Source of the DNA: Leptolyngbya sp. O-77
Lineage (GTDB): Bacteria > Cyanobacteriota > Cyanobacteriia > Elainellales > Elainellaceae
Direction: 5' to 3'
Length of the DNA: 64,000 nucleotides
NCBI RefSeq assembly: GCF_001548395.1
Contig: NZ_AP017367.1
Span: 2,269,001-2,333,000, forward strand
Notes under the pieces: generated by a model
Database searches by the model: none
What the model was told of the DNA's origin: nothing
The model's input: the letters and a program-made list of their open reading frames with translations, nothing else
Position numbers and translations under genes: made by a program
In this document: positions 1 to 9,437 of the stretch, piece after piece
Layout of the letters: every line of letters starts with the position of its first letter
Position numbering within the stretch: position 1 is the first letter of the stretch

Positions 1-96
1 TCCCCTGCCCTTGCTCTGTCATAGCTGCGTCCTCGCTGGTCTCCATTACCAGAATATCCAGCTTTCTGCCCCCAGCAGGCGGCCTCGATGCCTGCC

Positions 97-2361
97 TTAT
101 TGAATAATCCGCCCCATATAGTCACCCCAAAGCTGGGCGGCCTGACCGCTGCTGCCCCCGGTGGGCGAGTTGTCGTCGTTGCCAAACCAAATTCCGGTGG
201 TGATCTGGCGACTGGGCACATAGCCCACAAACCAGAGGTCGCGGTTGTCGTTGTTTGTGCCCGTTTTCCCCGCTTCGCCCAGTCCCAGATAGGCTGCACG
301 ACCCGTGCCGTTGGACACCACGCCTTGCAGCAGGTCGGTCATGGTGCGGGCAATGTCGGCAGGCAGCACGGCTGTATTCGCCTGGGGCGTTTTGCTGGCA
401 TCGTAAATCACGCGGCAACTTTGCACATCGTTGGGATCAGTGCAATCGCTGCTGTCTAGAATGCGCCGAACTGCGTGGGGGCGATTGCGAACGCCCTGAT
501 TCGCCAGCACAGCGTAGGCCCCAGTTAGCTCTAGCAGCGTCACTTCGCTCTGCCCCAGCACCAGGCCAGGCACAGGATTCAGCGGCGAGGTGATGCCCAT
601 GCGGCGGGCCGTCTCCACGATGTTATTCAGCCCAGCCTCGCGCCCCACCCGCAGCGCGATCACATTTTCTGACAGCGCCATGCCCGTATACATATCCGCA
701 CTGCCGCTGCTGGTGCGTTCGCAGCCGCGAAAGGATTGCCCCTGCCAGGTCATTGGTTCGCAAGAAAAGGCGGTGTAGGGTGAGATGCCCTGTTCTAGAG
801 CAGCGGTGTAGGCAAAGACTTTGAAGGTAGACCCCGGCTGTCGCAGGGCTTGAGTGGCTCGGTTGAACTGGCTCTCTTGAAAGTCTACGCCGCCCACCAG
901 CGCCAGCACTTCGCCCGTGCGGCTATCCAGCGTGACCAGTGCGCCCTGGGAAAAGCCGGAGCCTGCGCCAACGGATTCAACCGTGCTGCGGAGGAGCCGT
1001 TCGGCTTCGCGCTGATAGCCCGGATCGAGGCTGCTTTCGACCACAAAGTTGCCTTCTTGGGCCAACTGGCTGCCCAGGAGTTCTTCTAGTTCGCTGAAGA
1101 CGTAGCTGGTAAAGTAGGGCGCAATGCTGCTGCGGAGTTCTTCCAGGGTTTCGGGGTTGATTTCGATGCGCGATCGCCGGGCCCGTTCTGCCTCTTCTAA
1201 GCTAATTTTGCCCTGGGCGGCCATGCGGTTGATGACGCGATCGCGCAATTGCACCGCTGTTTCATAATCCTGCACTGGGTTAAAGCTGTTGGGCGCGGGC
1301 AAGATCCCCACTAGCGTTGCTGCTTCCGAAAGCGTCAGTTCTTTAGCAGGCTTGCCGAAATAGTATTGAGCAGCATCTTCAAAGCCGTAGATGCCGTTGC
1401 CCAGATAGACCCGGTTGAGATATTCCAGCATTAAAAAGTCTTTGCTGTAGAATGTCTCCAGCTTGAGGGCGACGACGGCTTCCCGCAGCTTGCGTCCGGC
1501 GGAATCGGACGTGCCGACGTAATCCCGAAAGATATTGCGGGCAAGCTGCTGGGTGAGGGTGCTGCCGCCTTCGCGAATGCCGCCGCCGAGGATGTTGGTG
1601 ACCAGGGCCCGCAGGATGCCAATTGGGTCGATGCCCAAATGCCAGTAATAGCGGCTATCTTCGGAAGCAATAAGCGCGTCGGGCAGGTAGCGCGAAAAGT
1701 CAGAGAGGCGATCGCCCGTGGTGTGGGCCCGGGCCCGGGTCGGCGTAAGCGGCGTTGCGCCATCGCGGGCCATCACCATGACTGGCCCCTGCACCGAGGC
1801 AGGCAATGGACGCACCGAAAACTTCTGCCACTCCAGCCCAATCCACAGCGCCGTCAGCGCCGTCAGCCCAGTAAAGCCATACATGCCGTAGCGGGCTGCT
1901 TTGACGTAGACAGGCGGCGGATCGACATACTGAATCCGCACCGCAGAGGCCAGATCCGGCGGCCCCAGCGTAAACACATCGCCATGCCGCAGGGGAATTT
2001 TCGTCAGCCGTCGCTTGCCCCGATAGATGCCGTTGGTGGAGTTTTCGTCCTTCAGTACGAAGGCATACTTTCCCCGGCGGCTGTCGCGGGTCAGGGACAG
2101 ATGCATCTGGCTGACGACCGGGTTTCGCACCACGATGTCGCAGGAGCGAGAACTGCGCCCCAACAGGTAGCGATCGCCCAGCAGCGGATAGGTTTCAGGA
2201 TCGGGGCTGCCGCTCTCTGGGTCTTGCACCCACAGTTCGGGCACTCGCGCATTGGGCTTCAGTTTCAGCCGAGAAAAGTTCACCCTGGCTTGCTGCACTG
2301 CCCGGGTAATCGTGGTCAGCAAGGTTTTGGGTGGGGTGGGCGGCGGCGGCGATTGAGTCAC
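97..2361 (-). CDS. FHA-domain class A penicillin-binding protein (transglycosylase/transpeptidase)
   Basis: Bifunctional peptidoglycan synthase of the PBP1A type, 754 aa, polymerising glycan strands and cross-linking stem peptides at the outer face of the inner membrane. Residues about 40-145 form a forkhead-associated (FHA) phosphothreonine-binding domain (GRSSRSCDI and the STNG motif), followed by one membrane segment near 158-176. The glycosyltransferase family 51 domain has the EDSRYY motif with catalytic Glu234 and the GGSTLTQQLARN motif near 266-276. The penicillin-binding domain carries all three motifs: S511-TFK, SEN (564-566) and KTGT (699-702). The long cytosolic N-terminus with FHA suggests control by a Ser/Thr kinase, which is inference. 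ATG start. No operon partner is visible; the next gene on this strand is 380 bp upstream. Confidence 0.95.
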   Translation of the reverse strand: MTQSPPPPTPPKTLLTTITRAVQQARVNFSRLKLKPNARVPELWVQDPESGSPDPETYPLLGDRYLLGRSSRSCDIVVRNPVVSQMHLSLTRDSRRGKYAFVLKDENSTNGIYRGKRRLTKIPLRHGDVFTLGPPDLASAVRIQYVDPPPVYVKAARYGMYGFTGLTALTALWIGLEWQKFSVRPLPASVQGPVMVMARDGATPLTPTRARAHTTGDRLSDFSRYLPDALIASEDSRYYWHLGIDPIGILRALVTNILGGGIREGGSTLTQQLARNIFRDYVGTSDSAGRKLREAVVALKLETFYSKDFLMLEYLNRVYLGNGIYGFEDAAQYYFGKPAKELTLSEAATLVGILPAPNSFNPVQDYETAVQLRDRVINRMAAQGKISLEEAERARRSRIEINPETLEELRSSIAPYFTSYVFSELEELLGSQLAQEGNFVVESSLDPGYQREAERLLRSTVESVGAGSGFSQGALVTLDSRTGEVLALVGGVDFQESQFNRATQALRQPGSTFKVFAYTAALEQGISPYTAFSCEPMTWQGQSFRGCERTSSGSADMYTGMALSENVIALRVGREAGLNNIVETARRMGITSPLNPVPGLVLGQSEVTLLELTGAYAVLANQGVRNRPHAVRRILDSSDCTDPNDVQSCRVIYDASKTPQANTAVLPADIARTMTDLLQGVVSNGTGRAAYLGLGEAGKTGTNNDNRDLWFVGYVPSRQITTGIWFGNDDNSPTGGSSGQAAQLWGDYMGRIIQ

Positions 2362-2741
2362 GTTGACGTTCCTGACAGAGCAACGCAGTTATAAAGAGGA
2401 TGAGCCGGGGAAAGGCGGACTCTGGAGAACCTTGAAAGACTAGAGAAAAAACAAAGCAAATTGAGTCAAAAGCAAAAATCGAAACTCAGGATACGCCCGC
2501 CAATGAAGCCGCAAATCAGCCGCAAATCAGCCCCAAATAGCCCCACTTTCTGATCTCTGATGGCTGCTTCCGGGATTCAAACTTGTCGCAAGGCCCCTTG
2601 TAGATAACATAGCGAATCTTAGAGATTCCAGAAATTTTTGGACGCAGTTTTGATTGGCGTGCAATTTAGCGGGATGATTGGGGCGATCGCCCTTCGTCCG
2701 CCTGATCCAAACCCGACCGATTCAGCCAAGTCCGGTAAATC
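2362..2741. other. Gene-free spacer upstream of the FHA-PBP gene
   Basis: About 380 bp with no convincing gene on either strand. It should hold the promoter of the penicillin-binding protein gene, which is read leftward from 2361. The only visible structure is a short tandem duplication near 2509-2535 with the 11-bp unit CGCAAATCAGC. Confidence 0.5.
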
Positions 2742-3212
2742 TCAGGCAGAGGGCTTTGCTCGAAAGGTCAGCGTGATACCGCCGCTTGTGCCCAGTCGCC
2801 CACCCGTGCCCAGCAGATTCACCTGACCCTCGCCGCTCACCTCCACCGACAACACAATTTCCTCTAGCTCCATGCCTGCCACCTCCGTTGCGCTCTGGCG
2901 GGCCCGACTCAGCACCCGCCCCATGCGCGACAAGAAGCTCGACATATTTTGCTCCAGCGCGTCTGTGGAAACGGGCGTGCGCTGGGTGCGTCCTGCAAAG
3001 CCAGGTTCGCCAAAGGGATTGCTGCCCCAACCACCGCGCTGCCCGTCGGTTTGGGCGCTGGGAGATGCGGGCGCTTCTGTGACCACCCAAATGACATCGG
3101 GATCAGCGTGGAGCGGGATGGCACTTTCTAGGGAACTGTCTAAGGGAGAACTGTCTGAGGGGGAACTGTCGGAGGCGCGGTTAGCAGAAGGATCAGGAAA
3201 GTCCGCAGGCAT
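2742..3212 (-). CDS. Small conserved cyanobacterial protein, possible Pepco-type beta domain
   Basis: 156 aa, ATG start, cytoplasmic (no signal peptide or membrane helix). The first about 35 residues are acidic and serine-rich and contain a five-residue repeat (SDSSP, SDSSP, LDSSL) encoded by three 15-bp tandem copies at 3131-3175. The middle is a linker, and the last about 60 residues (MELEEIVLSVEVSGEGQVNL onward, ending in ITLTFR) look like the short beta-rich domain that cyanobacteria often encode beside proteases or NTPases. I tentatively compare it with the Pepco family. No partner effector gene lies next to it here, since thiD is divergent. The function is unknown. Confidence 0.65.
   Translation of the reverse strand: MPADFPDPSANRASDSSPSDSSPLDSSLESAIPLHADPDVIWVVTEAPASPSAQTDGQRGGWGSNPFGEPGFAGRTQRTPVSTDALEQNMSSFLSRMGRVLSRARQSATEVAGMELEEIVLSVEVSGEGQVNLLGTGGRLGTSGGITLTFRAKPSA
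3131..3175. repeat. Three in-frame 15-bp tandem repeats
   Basis: Three adjacent 15-bp units (GGGAACTGTCTAAGG, GAGAACTGTCTGAGG, GGGAACTGTCGGAGG) inside the small conserved gene on the minus strand. Each adds five residues of an SDSSP-like repeat and preserves the reading frame. Confidence 0.9.
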
Positions 3213-3487
3213 AGGGATTAAAACTCGATTTCTCCCATTTTATGAGGGATCTTTTTAGGAGGAATCTTGAGCAGGCAGTTGGGTCGATAAATTTGCAATC
3301 TGCTGTGTAAACCAGGCAGCAGCGCGGGTGCTGGTTCGATGCTGAATCTATCGCAGGGTGCGGGAGAGAATGAGATGATGGGATGAGGCGAGAAAGTCGC
3401 GGGGCAGTGAGGTGACAGAGGTTGCCCCAGCAATTTGCTCCTATTGCTCCTACAGTTCCTCCCGATCGTCTTCGACTCACTTCTCGA

Positions 3488-4315
3488 ATGTCTACAGTTC
3501 CCGATTTCTCCATCCCCATTGCCCTGACGATTGCTGGCTCCGACAGCGGCGGCGGCGCGGGCATTCAGGCTGATCTGCGAACCTTCGCATTCCACAAAGT
3601 CCACGGCACTAGCGCCCTGACCTGCATCACAGCCCAGAATACGCAGGGCGTGACGCGGTTAGACGCGCTGCCTCCGGCGGCTGTGGTTGCCCAAATTGCC
3701 GCAGTAGTGGTCGATATTGGCGTGCAGGCGGTGAAGACGGGGATGCTGCTAAACCGCGAGATTATTGCCGCCGTGGCGCAGCAGGCGGAGGAACTGCCGC
3801 TGCCCAATCTGGTGGTTGATCCGGTAATGGTGTCTCGCACAGGGGCGCAGTTGATTGCCGACGAGGCGATCGCCCTCCTCTGCACCGACCTCTTGCCCAA
3901 GGCCCGCCTGATCACGCCCAACCGCTACGAAGCGCAAATTCTGGCCGACCTGGAAATTCACACGCTGGAGGATATGAAGCAGGCCGCCGAGCGCATCTTG
4001 CAGACGCACCAGCCCGGTGCAGTGGTGGTGAAGGGCGGCGGCATGACGGGCGAGTTGCGCGGTGTGGATGTGTTTGCGGATGAGACGCGGCTGGCGGTGT
4101 TACAAACGCAGACCGTCCACACCGCTGACACCCACGGCACAGGCTGCACCCTATCGGCGGCGATCGCCGCAAATCTGGCCCTTGGTCATGACCTGTTTGC
4201 TGCCGTGCAGCACGCAAAGAATTACGTCACCCACGCGCTCCAGCACTCCCTCCGCATCGGGCACGGGCAGGGGCCCGTCGGGCATTTCTACCCCCTGTTG
4301 TCGTTGGGCAGGTAG
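3488..4315 (+). CDS. thiD: Hydroxymethylpyrimidine / phosphomethylpyrimidine kinase
   Basis: Phosphorylates HMP to HMP-P and then HMP-PP for the pyrimidine half of thiamine diphosphate, in the cytosol. The protein of 275 aa shows the ribokinase-fold signatures of ThiD: TIAGSDSGGGAGIQADL near residues 13-29, the conserved VDPVM segment in the middle, and the anion-hole/catalytic motif DTHGTGCTLSAA near the C-terminus. The ATG at 3488 gives the usual family length; an upstream in-frame TTG at 3422 would add 22 unconserved residues and is not favoured. It stands alone, with no other thi gene nearby. The gene is followed at once by a 15-bp tandem repeat. Confidence 0.96.
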   Translation: MSTVPDFSIPIALTIAGSDSGGGAGIQADLRTFAFHKVHGTSALTCITAQNTQGVTRLDALPPAAVVAQIAAVVVDIGVQAVKTGMLLNREIIAAVAQQAEELPLPNLVVDPVMVSRTGAQLIADEAIALLCTDLLPKARLITPNRYEAQILADLEIHTLEDMKQAAERILQTHQPGAVVVKGGGMTGELRGVDVFADETRLAVLQTQTVHTADTHGTGCTLSAAIAANLALGHDLFAAVQHAKNYVTHALQHSLRIGHGQGPVGHFYPLLSLGR

Positions 4316-4330
4316 TCTGGCATCTGGCAC

Positions 4331-4378
4331 ATAGACGCAAGAATTCATATAGACGCAAGAATTATAGACGCAAGAATT
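4331..4378. repeat. 15-bp tandem repeat after thiD
   Basis: Three identical copies of ATAGACGCAAGAATT at 4331-4345, 4349-4363 and 4364-4378; the first two are separated by CAT. They fill the gap between the convergent thiD and histidine kinase genes. Confidence 0.95.
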
Positions 4379-4400
4379 ATTGGGCAGCCGCCATTCTTCC

Positions 4401-6800
4401 TTATCCCGCCATTGGCTCGGTTTGCAGCATCCCTGCCGATCCGTTCAGTTCAGGGCTTTGCTGAGAACGAGGAATGCGAATTACGAAGCGCGAGCCTTCC
4501 CCCGGAGTCGAGAAACACTCCAGCGTGCCCCGGTGCTTTTCGACAATGATCTGATAGCTAATCGACAGGCCCATCCCGGTTCCTTTGCCCACGGGCTTGG
4601 TCGTGAAAAATGGGTCAAAGATTTGACGCTGAACCTCCTGAGGAATGCCGCCCCCATTGTCGGCGATCGCAATTTCCACCCACTCAGCATCGACCAGCGC
4701 CGTAGAAATTTCAATCTTGCTGGGGTCTTGCTGAATTGCTTCCGTCGTCCGCTCTGCGTCCCTCGCTTCCAAGGCATCAATGGCGTTCGCCAGAATATTC
4801 ATCAAGACCTGATTCAAGGAACCTGGATAACACTCCACCTCTGGCAGGTCTGCATACTGCTTGATCACCTGGATGGCGGGTCGAGCTCCCTTCGCCTTAA
4901 GGCGATGCTCCAAAATCAACAGCGTGCTGTCAATACCCTCGTGGAGATCCACCGCTTTGAACTCAGCCTCATCCATGCGGGCAAAATTCCGCAAAGACAG
5001 GACAATCTGCCGAATCCGATCCGTGCCCGCCCGCAAAGAATTGAGCAACTTGGGTAAATCCTGCTGCAAAAATTCCAGGTCGATTGCGTCGGAGGTTTCT
5101 TGAATTTCGCGGGGTGGCGCTGGATAATGCCGCTGGTAAAGCTGAATCAGATCTAGCAGGTCGCTAACCGATTCTTTGAGCGGCGACAGGTTGCCGTGGA
5201 TAAAATTTACTGGATTATTGATCTCATGCGCTACGCCAGCCACCAACTGCCCCAGGCTAGACATCTTTTCGCTTTGCACCACCTGTGCCTGTGTTTGCTC
5301 CAACTCCTCCAACGTTTGCTTGAGTACTGCGGTGCGCTCCTCTACCCGACTTTCCAGATCAGAATTAATCTGCTCTAGTTCTGCGTTGGCGTGTTCTAGG
5401 TTGGCAAACAAAAGGGCAATTTGCGTGGTCATGTGGTTAAACGACTCGCCCAGCGCTGTAAACTCTCGAATTGGGCTAGTGGCTTCGATTTGGCAGGTGA
5501 GTTCTCCGCTGGCCATGCGCTGGCTGGCTTGATTGAGGCGCTCAATGGGGCGAGCAATCCAGTGGGAAGTCAATAGCCCCGTCGTTAGGGAAATGACCAG
5601 CACAACGGCACACAGGAGGATGTTGCGTCGGGTGTCGGCATTGATTTCTGCCATGAAGTCTGATTTTGGCAGCACAATCACCATCAGCCAATCGAGTCCA
5701 TAGGAATCGCGCCAGGGCTTGATGTAGACAAACTGCCGCTGCTGGTTGTAAGCAACTTCAATTTGGGTTGCTGACTGGATGGCGTGCAGATTGCCAAATT
5801 GCGACTGAATGGCCTGGCTCACGGCCCGAATTAAGGGATCGGGACTGTTTAAGCTGTTAAATCGCTGGAGTGCCTGGTCGCCATTTGACAGCATGGGAGA
5901 CTGGCTGGAACTGCCAACCATCAGGCCGTTTCGCTCCATCAAAAAGATTTGACCTGATGGACTGGCCTGGATACTTTTGAGGAAGTCGCTAATTCCGGTC
6001 AGCTTCAGATCGATATGGGCCACTCCCAGCAAATTACGGTTGGCATCATAGACAGGTGCTGCCACACCAGCCGCCAGGTAATAGCCCGTCTCGCCAGGTT
6101 GGGCACTGCTCTGGGGCTTGAGAGTTTGGCCCGTTGGGGTAAGCTGGAGGGCTAGATTTTCTACAGCTTCGATTTCGCTCCAGATGGGCTTTCCAGCGGC
6201 GATCGCCTCTGGATACCAGGAGGCTTCTGGCGGGTTGTTTTGCTCCTGTTGCAGCCGCGTGGCGCGGTTGCCCTGAAGATCCACAGTGTAATAAGCCGCA
6301 GGTTCCGGGGGACGGTTTTCGTAGAGCAGCAGACCCAGTCCCTGCGCCAAGCGCCGCGCCCCAAGTTCGCTGCCATCGGGACGGGCAAAGCCAGTGTAGG
6401 CAATGGTTGGGAAGGCCCTCGCCTGCCGCCAAAAGTAGCGTCCAATGGCAGCAGGATCGTCTAGCCGGATCTCACCGTTGGCGATCGCCCCCGCATTAAT
6501 CTGCACCAGCCGCATCGGGGTAGACAGATAATCGCTGAGCTGAGTATCGACGCGCTGACTGACCTGATCGGCCACTTGCGCCACCAGGTTGCTGACCGCC
6601 TGTCGCTCGTTTCTAAAGGCAATGTAGCCGATGAGCAGTCCAGCACCGCAGGTTTGTAGCGCAAAGGGCAACACCAGCATGAGTTTCAGGGGAATCCCCC
6701 GACGGCAGCGAGTTGGACGAGTGGACGAAACCTTTGGCGCGAGCGGAGAAGCACTGGGAGTCCGGAGCGAGGAGACTTTAGCCTGGAAGTAGGATTTCAT
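4401..6800 (-). CDS. Cache-HAMP sensor histidine kinase
   Basis: Membrane-bound sensor kinase of about 800 aa. Order of parts: a short basic N-terminus, a first membrane helix near residues 38-60, an extracytoplasmic Cache-type sensing domain of about 300 residues, a second membrane helix (NILLCAVVLVISLTTGLLT), HAMP linker, a coiled coil, a dimerisation/phosphoacceptor box with His in GVAHEINNPVNFIHGN, and an HATPase domain with N-box (NQVLMNILANAIDAL), G1 (DNGGGIP) and G2 (GKGTGMGLSI). The EINNPVNFIHGN phosphoacceptor type is common in cyanobacterial and delta-proteobacterial kinases. The ATG at 6800 is chosen over an in-frame TTG at 6821. No response regulator gene is adjacent, so the partner and the ligand are unknown. 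Confidence 0.93.
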   Translation of the reverse strand: MKSYFQAKVSSLRTPSASPLAPKVSSTRPTRCRRGIPLKLMLVLPFALQTCGAGLLIGYIAFRNERQAVSNLVAQVADQVSQRVDTQLSDYLSTPMRLVQINAGAIANGEIRLDDPAAIGRYFWRQARAFPTIAYTGFARPDGSELGARRLAQGLGLLLYENRPPEPAAYYTVDLQGNRATRLQQEQNNPPEASWYPEAIAAGKPIWSEIEAVENLALQLTPTGQTLKPQSSAQPGETGYYLAAGVAAPVYDANRNLLGVAHIDLKLTGISDFLKSIQASPSGQIFLMERNGLMVGSSSQSPMLSNGDQALQRFNSLNSPDPLIRAVSQAIQSQFGNLHAIQSATQIEVAYNQQRQFVYIKPWRDSYGLDWLMVIVLPKSDFMAEINADTRRNILLCAVVLVISLTTGLLTSHWIARPIERLNQASQRMASGELTCQIEATSPIREFTALGESFNHMTTQIALLFANLEHANAELEQINSDLESRVEERTAVLKQTLEELEQTQAQVVQSEKMSSLGQLVAGVAHEINNPVNFIHGNLSPLKESVSDLLDLIQLYQRHYPAPPREIQETSDAIDLEFLQQDLPKLLNSLRAGTDRIRQIVLSLRNFARMDEAEFKAVDLHEGIDSTLLILEHRLKAKGARPAIQVIKQYADLPEVECYPGSLNQVLMNILANAIDALEARDAERTTEAIQQDPSKIEISTALVDAEWVEIAIADNGGGIPQEVQRQIFDPFFTTKPVGKGTGMGLSISYQIIVEKHRGTLECFSTPGEGSRFVIRIPRSQQSPELNGSAGMLQTEPMAG

Positions 6801-6899
6801 GTACGGCGAAGAAGTAGGCAAGGCGGGAATTTTGGCTCAGCAACAGTTTCTATTGCCTTTGTCCAGCGCTGGACAGGCCCAAAACAAGCGCAATGTTTT

Positions 6900-6974
6900 C
6901 AGACGAAATATTCTCAGACGAAATATTCTCAGACGAAATATTCTCAGGCGAAATATTCTCAGACGAAATATTTT
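6900..6974. repeat. Five-copy 15-bp tandem repeat upstream of the Cache kinase
   Basis: Five contiguous copies of CAGACGAAATATTCT, the fourth with CAGG and the fifth ending TTTT. The array lies 100 bp upstream of the kinase start codon in the 280-bp spacer between the kinase and MOSC genes. It creates an artificial open frame encoding repeated LRRNI, which is not considered a gene. Confidence 0.97.
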
Positions 6975-7101
6975 CAGAATTTAAGTATTTCTTAATTATT
7001 AAGATGCCCTCAATGCTCTGGCCTCTATCTCTGTCTAGGAGTAGAACTTTGGCGGGGAGCCACTAGAACCAGGGAGGGTTGGCGGCGATTCAGGCAGAAC
7101 T

Positions 7102-7905
7102 TCACTCCAGCAAAACCGGATCTCCGGTGGAGAGAGCGCCCGCAACGGGAGGCTCCGCAAGTCGGGTGTTGACAGTCAGCCGATAGAAATGGTTGAAGCG
7201 CGATCGCTCGGCCCAGGCTGGCAGCGTTTCTTGCCGCTTTGCCACAAAGGTTTTTTGAAAGCCCGGATCGGCAACGCCCGTTTTGGAATTGCGTGTGGGC
7301 ACGATGCAGCGCTGGCATGGGTTCACGCCCAGTAGCCGGACGTTGCCAATTTGAAACGCTACAGTGCGATCTTCCTCGGCAAAGAGCCGATCTTCCCAGA
7401 AGGCGGGCACACCGGCAACTTCAATATTGGTACGGAAGCGGGCGCGAACCTCGTCTACGGTTAAGTGGGGATACCAAGTGGCGATCGCCTCCAGCGTGGC
7501 CAGACTCACAATCGTTGGGCCCGGCGACTGCGTATCGTCTGGAAAGCCTATCTCCAGGTTTTGTCGGAGGTAAACCGGAAAGCCAAAGTATTCACTCAGC
7601 CATGCCTCTAGCTCCTTCTGCTCCGGTTCAAGCGGGAAGGTGCTGGGCGTGATATTTCCGTTCGATGCGGCATCCGAAATGCGGAATGAAACAGTGTTCG
7701 CTGCGATGTCAAACTCGGCCCGGAGAGCGTGTATTTTTGCGTGTCGTTTGCCGTTTACAACCTGTCCCGCCTGGTCGAACAGGGCAAACTGGCGATCGCC
7801 CTTCAACGCGCCGCTACTCAGCACATCAACAGACTGAATGCCCACGCCATCCAGTGACTTGATTGGATAAATGAAAACTTGCGAAACGTGGGGAACTGTT
7901 GTCAT
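7102..7905 (-). CDS. MOSC domain protein (MOSC N-terminal beta-barrel + MOSC)
   Basis: 267 aa cytosolic protein. Residues about 5-95 form the MOSC N-terminal beta-barrel (VSQVFIYPIKSLDGV, KGDRQFALFD). The rest is the MOSC domain, with the conserved cysteine in the NPCQRCIVPTRNSKTG stretch that in relatives (YcbX, mARC, the molybdenum cofactor sulfurase C-terminus) binds molybdenum cofactor. It probably handles Moco or acts as a Moco-dependent reductase subunit; the substrate cannot be told. Its ATG overlaps the stop codon of the upstream glycosidase gene by ATGA at 7902-7905, implying translational coupling to a functionally unrelated gene. moaE lies 37 kb away. Confidence 0.9.
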   Translation of the reverse strand: MTTVPHVSQVFIYPIKSLDGVGIQSVDVLSSGALKGDRQFALFDQAGQVVNGKRHAKIHALRAEFDIAANTVSFRISDAASNGNITPSTFPLEPEQKELEAWLSEYFGFPVYLRQNLEIGFPDDTQSPGPTIVSLATLEAIATWYPHLTVDEVRARFRTNIEVAGVPAFWEDRLFAEEDRTVAFQIGNVRLLGVNPCQRCIVPTRNSKTGVADPGFQKTFVAKRQETLPAWAERSRFNHFYRLTVNTRLAEPPVAGALSTGDPVLLE

Positions 7906-9437
7906 CCTGTTCCGGTATAGCTGAAATAGCTGGCTCCCAGATTGAGCCGTTGCGTTCCCTCCACAATACCAATTAACTCGTCCTGGCGATTCAGCACACT
8001 GTTTCTGTCGGTGTCCAAAAAGATGCCCGTGCCCCGAATCCGGCGAATCGGCGACGCGCCCAGCAGATATTGGCTACGGTTGCCGTGGATTTGAATCATG
8101 TCTTCACCAGGTCTGAAGTCTTTGATCAGCGCGTAGTCTCTCAGTCCCGGCTGGTCGGGCTTGCCGTCGTCGTAAAAAACCGTCGTGGCATCGCCCAATA
8201 AAAAGCGATCGCGCCCGGTTCCCCCAATCAGCACATCCACGCTGTTGCGCCCGCTGCTGTCGCCCACGCCGTTGAGGATGTCGTTGCCGCCGCGCCCGTC
8301 CAGCCGGTTGCTGCGAAAGTCGCCCACCAGCACGTTGCCCAGCCGCGTGCCCAGCAGCACGTCCGTTTTTGCCAGACGCGGCGGCAGTCGCAGACCCAGC
8401 GCTTTGACAATTTCTCGATCGAGAATCGGCTGATTGCCCTGCCATTCGGCAAAGCCAAAGTTGCTGTCTACATAGCCCCACGAGGCCCAGCCAATGCCAA
8501 ATTCCTCCAGCACGGTGCGCGTGTCTCGCATCCAGCGCGTGCGATCCAGGGCAGAGGAATTCGCGGCATACACGCCAAACTCGGTGCAAATGAGCGTCAC
8601 GCCGTTTTGCCGGGCCCACTGCGCCGCTTCGCCAATGCGCGATCGCAGTTTGTTAATATCCCACTGCTGCTGCCCATAGTCCAAAATTGCTGCCCGCGCC
8701 GCTGGATCGCTTACCTGCTGGGCGATCGGGCGCACATTTTCAACATTGGCAGGGTACGGCACGTTCCGCAGCTTGCTCTCAAAGCTGTCGCCGATCCAGG
8801 GTGCGCCCTGATGGGTAAAAATAAACGGTTCGTAAAAGTGAAAATCGTAAACGACGCTGGCATCGGGCAGCGGCTGCAACTGCACGAGCGTTGAAATGTT
8901 TTGCCAGAATGCGCTAACGGCAATCAGCGTGTGCCGGGGCGCGACCTCGCGGATGCTGCGAAAAAGGGCTTGCTGAATTGGCTCCCAGGCTTTGGGATTG
9001 TCGCGAAAGACGGGTTCGTTCATCGGCTGGATGAACGTCAGCTCAGGATTCGTCGTCTTGTGCAAATGGGCGGCGAGCGATCGCCAAAACGCCGTAAACA
9101 TCCGCCGAAATTGCGGATTTTCCAGACTTGCAGAATAGTTGTTCTGGCTGCCGTCGATCAGCGGCGTGCTGTGCAAATCGACGACTACGCCCAGTTTTTG
9201 CGACTGTGCCTGGGCGATCGCCCGATTCAGCCGAGTCAGCGCTTTGCGATTCAGGCGATCGGGCGTGGTGTCGCTATATAGCACCGAAAAGTCGATGGGA
9301 ATCCGCACATAGGTCACGCCCATCTGCCGCATCAGCGCAAAGTCTTTTTTGCCGTAGGGGTTGGGGTCTGACCGATCGGGATACCAAAACCAGTTGGCCA
9401 GGTTCACCCCCCGTGCCAGCACGTCAGCGCGAGCCAT
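7902..9437 (-). CDS. Glycoside hydrolase family 5 enzyme with RTX calcium-binding C-terminus
   Basis: Predicted secreted endo-glycanase (cellulase-like). The first about 340 residues are a GH5 TIM barrel: LARGVNLANWFWYP at the start, the acid/base Glu in QPMNEPVF and the nucleophile Glu in ICTEFGVYA. The last about 150 residues hold RTX-like nonapeptides (GRGGNDILNG, DVLIGGTGRDRF) and a beta-rich tail, the usual hallmark of type I secretion. There is no Sec signal peptide, which fits that route. The start is uncertain: ATG at 9437 is used; an in-frame GTG at 9500 would add 21 residues. Its stop overlaps the MOSC start. Substrate specificity is not visible. Confidence 0.88.
   Translation of the reverse strand: MARADVLARGVNLANWFWYPDRSDPNPYGKKDFALMRQMGVTYVRIPIDFSVLYSDTTPDRLNRKALTRLNRAIAQAQSQKLGVVVDLHSTPLIDGSQNNYSASLENPQFRRMFTAFWRSLAAHLHKTTNPELTFIQPMNEPVFRDNPKAWEPIQQALFRSIREVAPRHTLIAVSAFWQNISTLVQLQPLPDASVVYDFHFYEPFIFTHQGAPWIGDSFESKLRNVPYPANVENVRPIAQQVSDPAARAAILDYGQQQWDINKLRSRIGEAAQWARQNGVTLICTEFGVYAANSSALDRTRWMRDTRTVLEEFGIGWASWGYVDSNFGFAEWQGNQPILDREIVKALGLRLPPRLAKTDVLLGTRLGNVLVGDFRSNRLDGRGGNDILNGVGDSSGRNSVDVLIGGTGRDRFLLGDATTVFYDDGKPDQPGLRDYALIKDFRPGEDMIQIHGNRSQYLLGASPIRRIRGTGIFLDTDRNSVLNRQDELIGIVEGTQRLNLGASYFSYTGTG

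Noticed and set aside
1639..2394. 251-aa plus-strand frame opposite the FHA-PBP gene
   Set aside because: It is antisense to conserved FHA and membrane-helix coding sequence and is rich in Arg/Gln as shadows usually are.
4331..4378. CRISPR-like array after thiD
   Set aside because: The units are 15 bp and directly adjacent, without spacers of regular size, and no cas gene is present.
6799..6984. 61-aa plus-strand frame with repeated LRRNI
   Set aside because: It is made by the 15-bp DNA repeat and has no ribosome site or other protein-like sequence.
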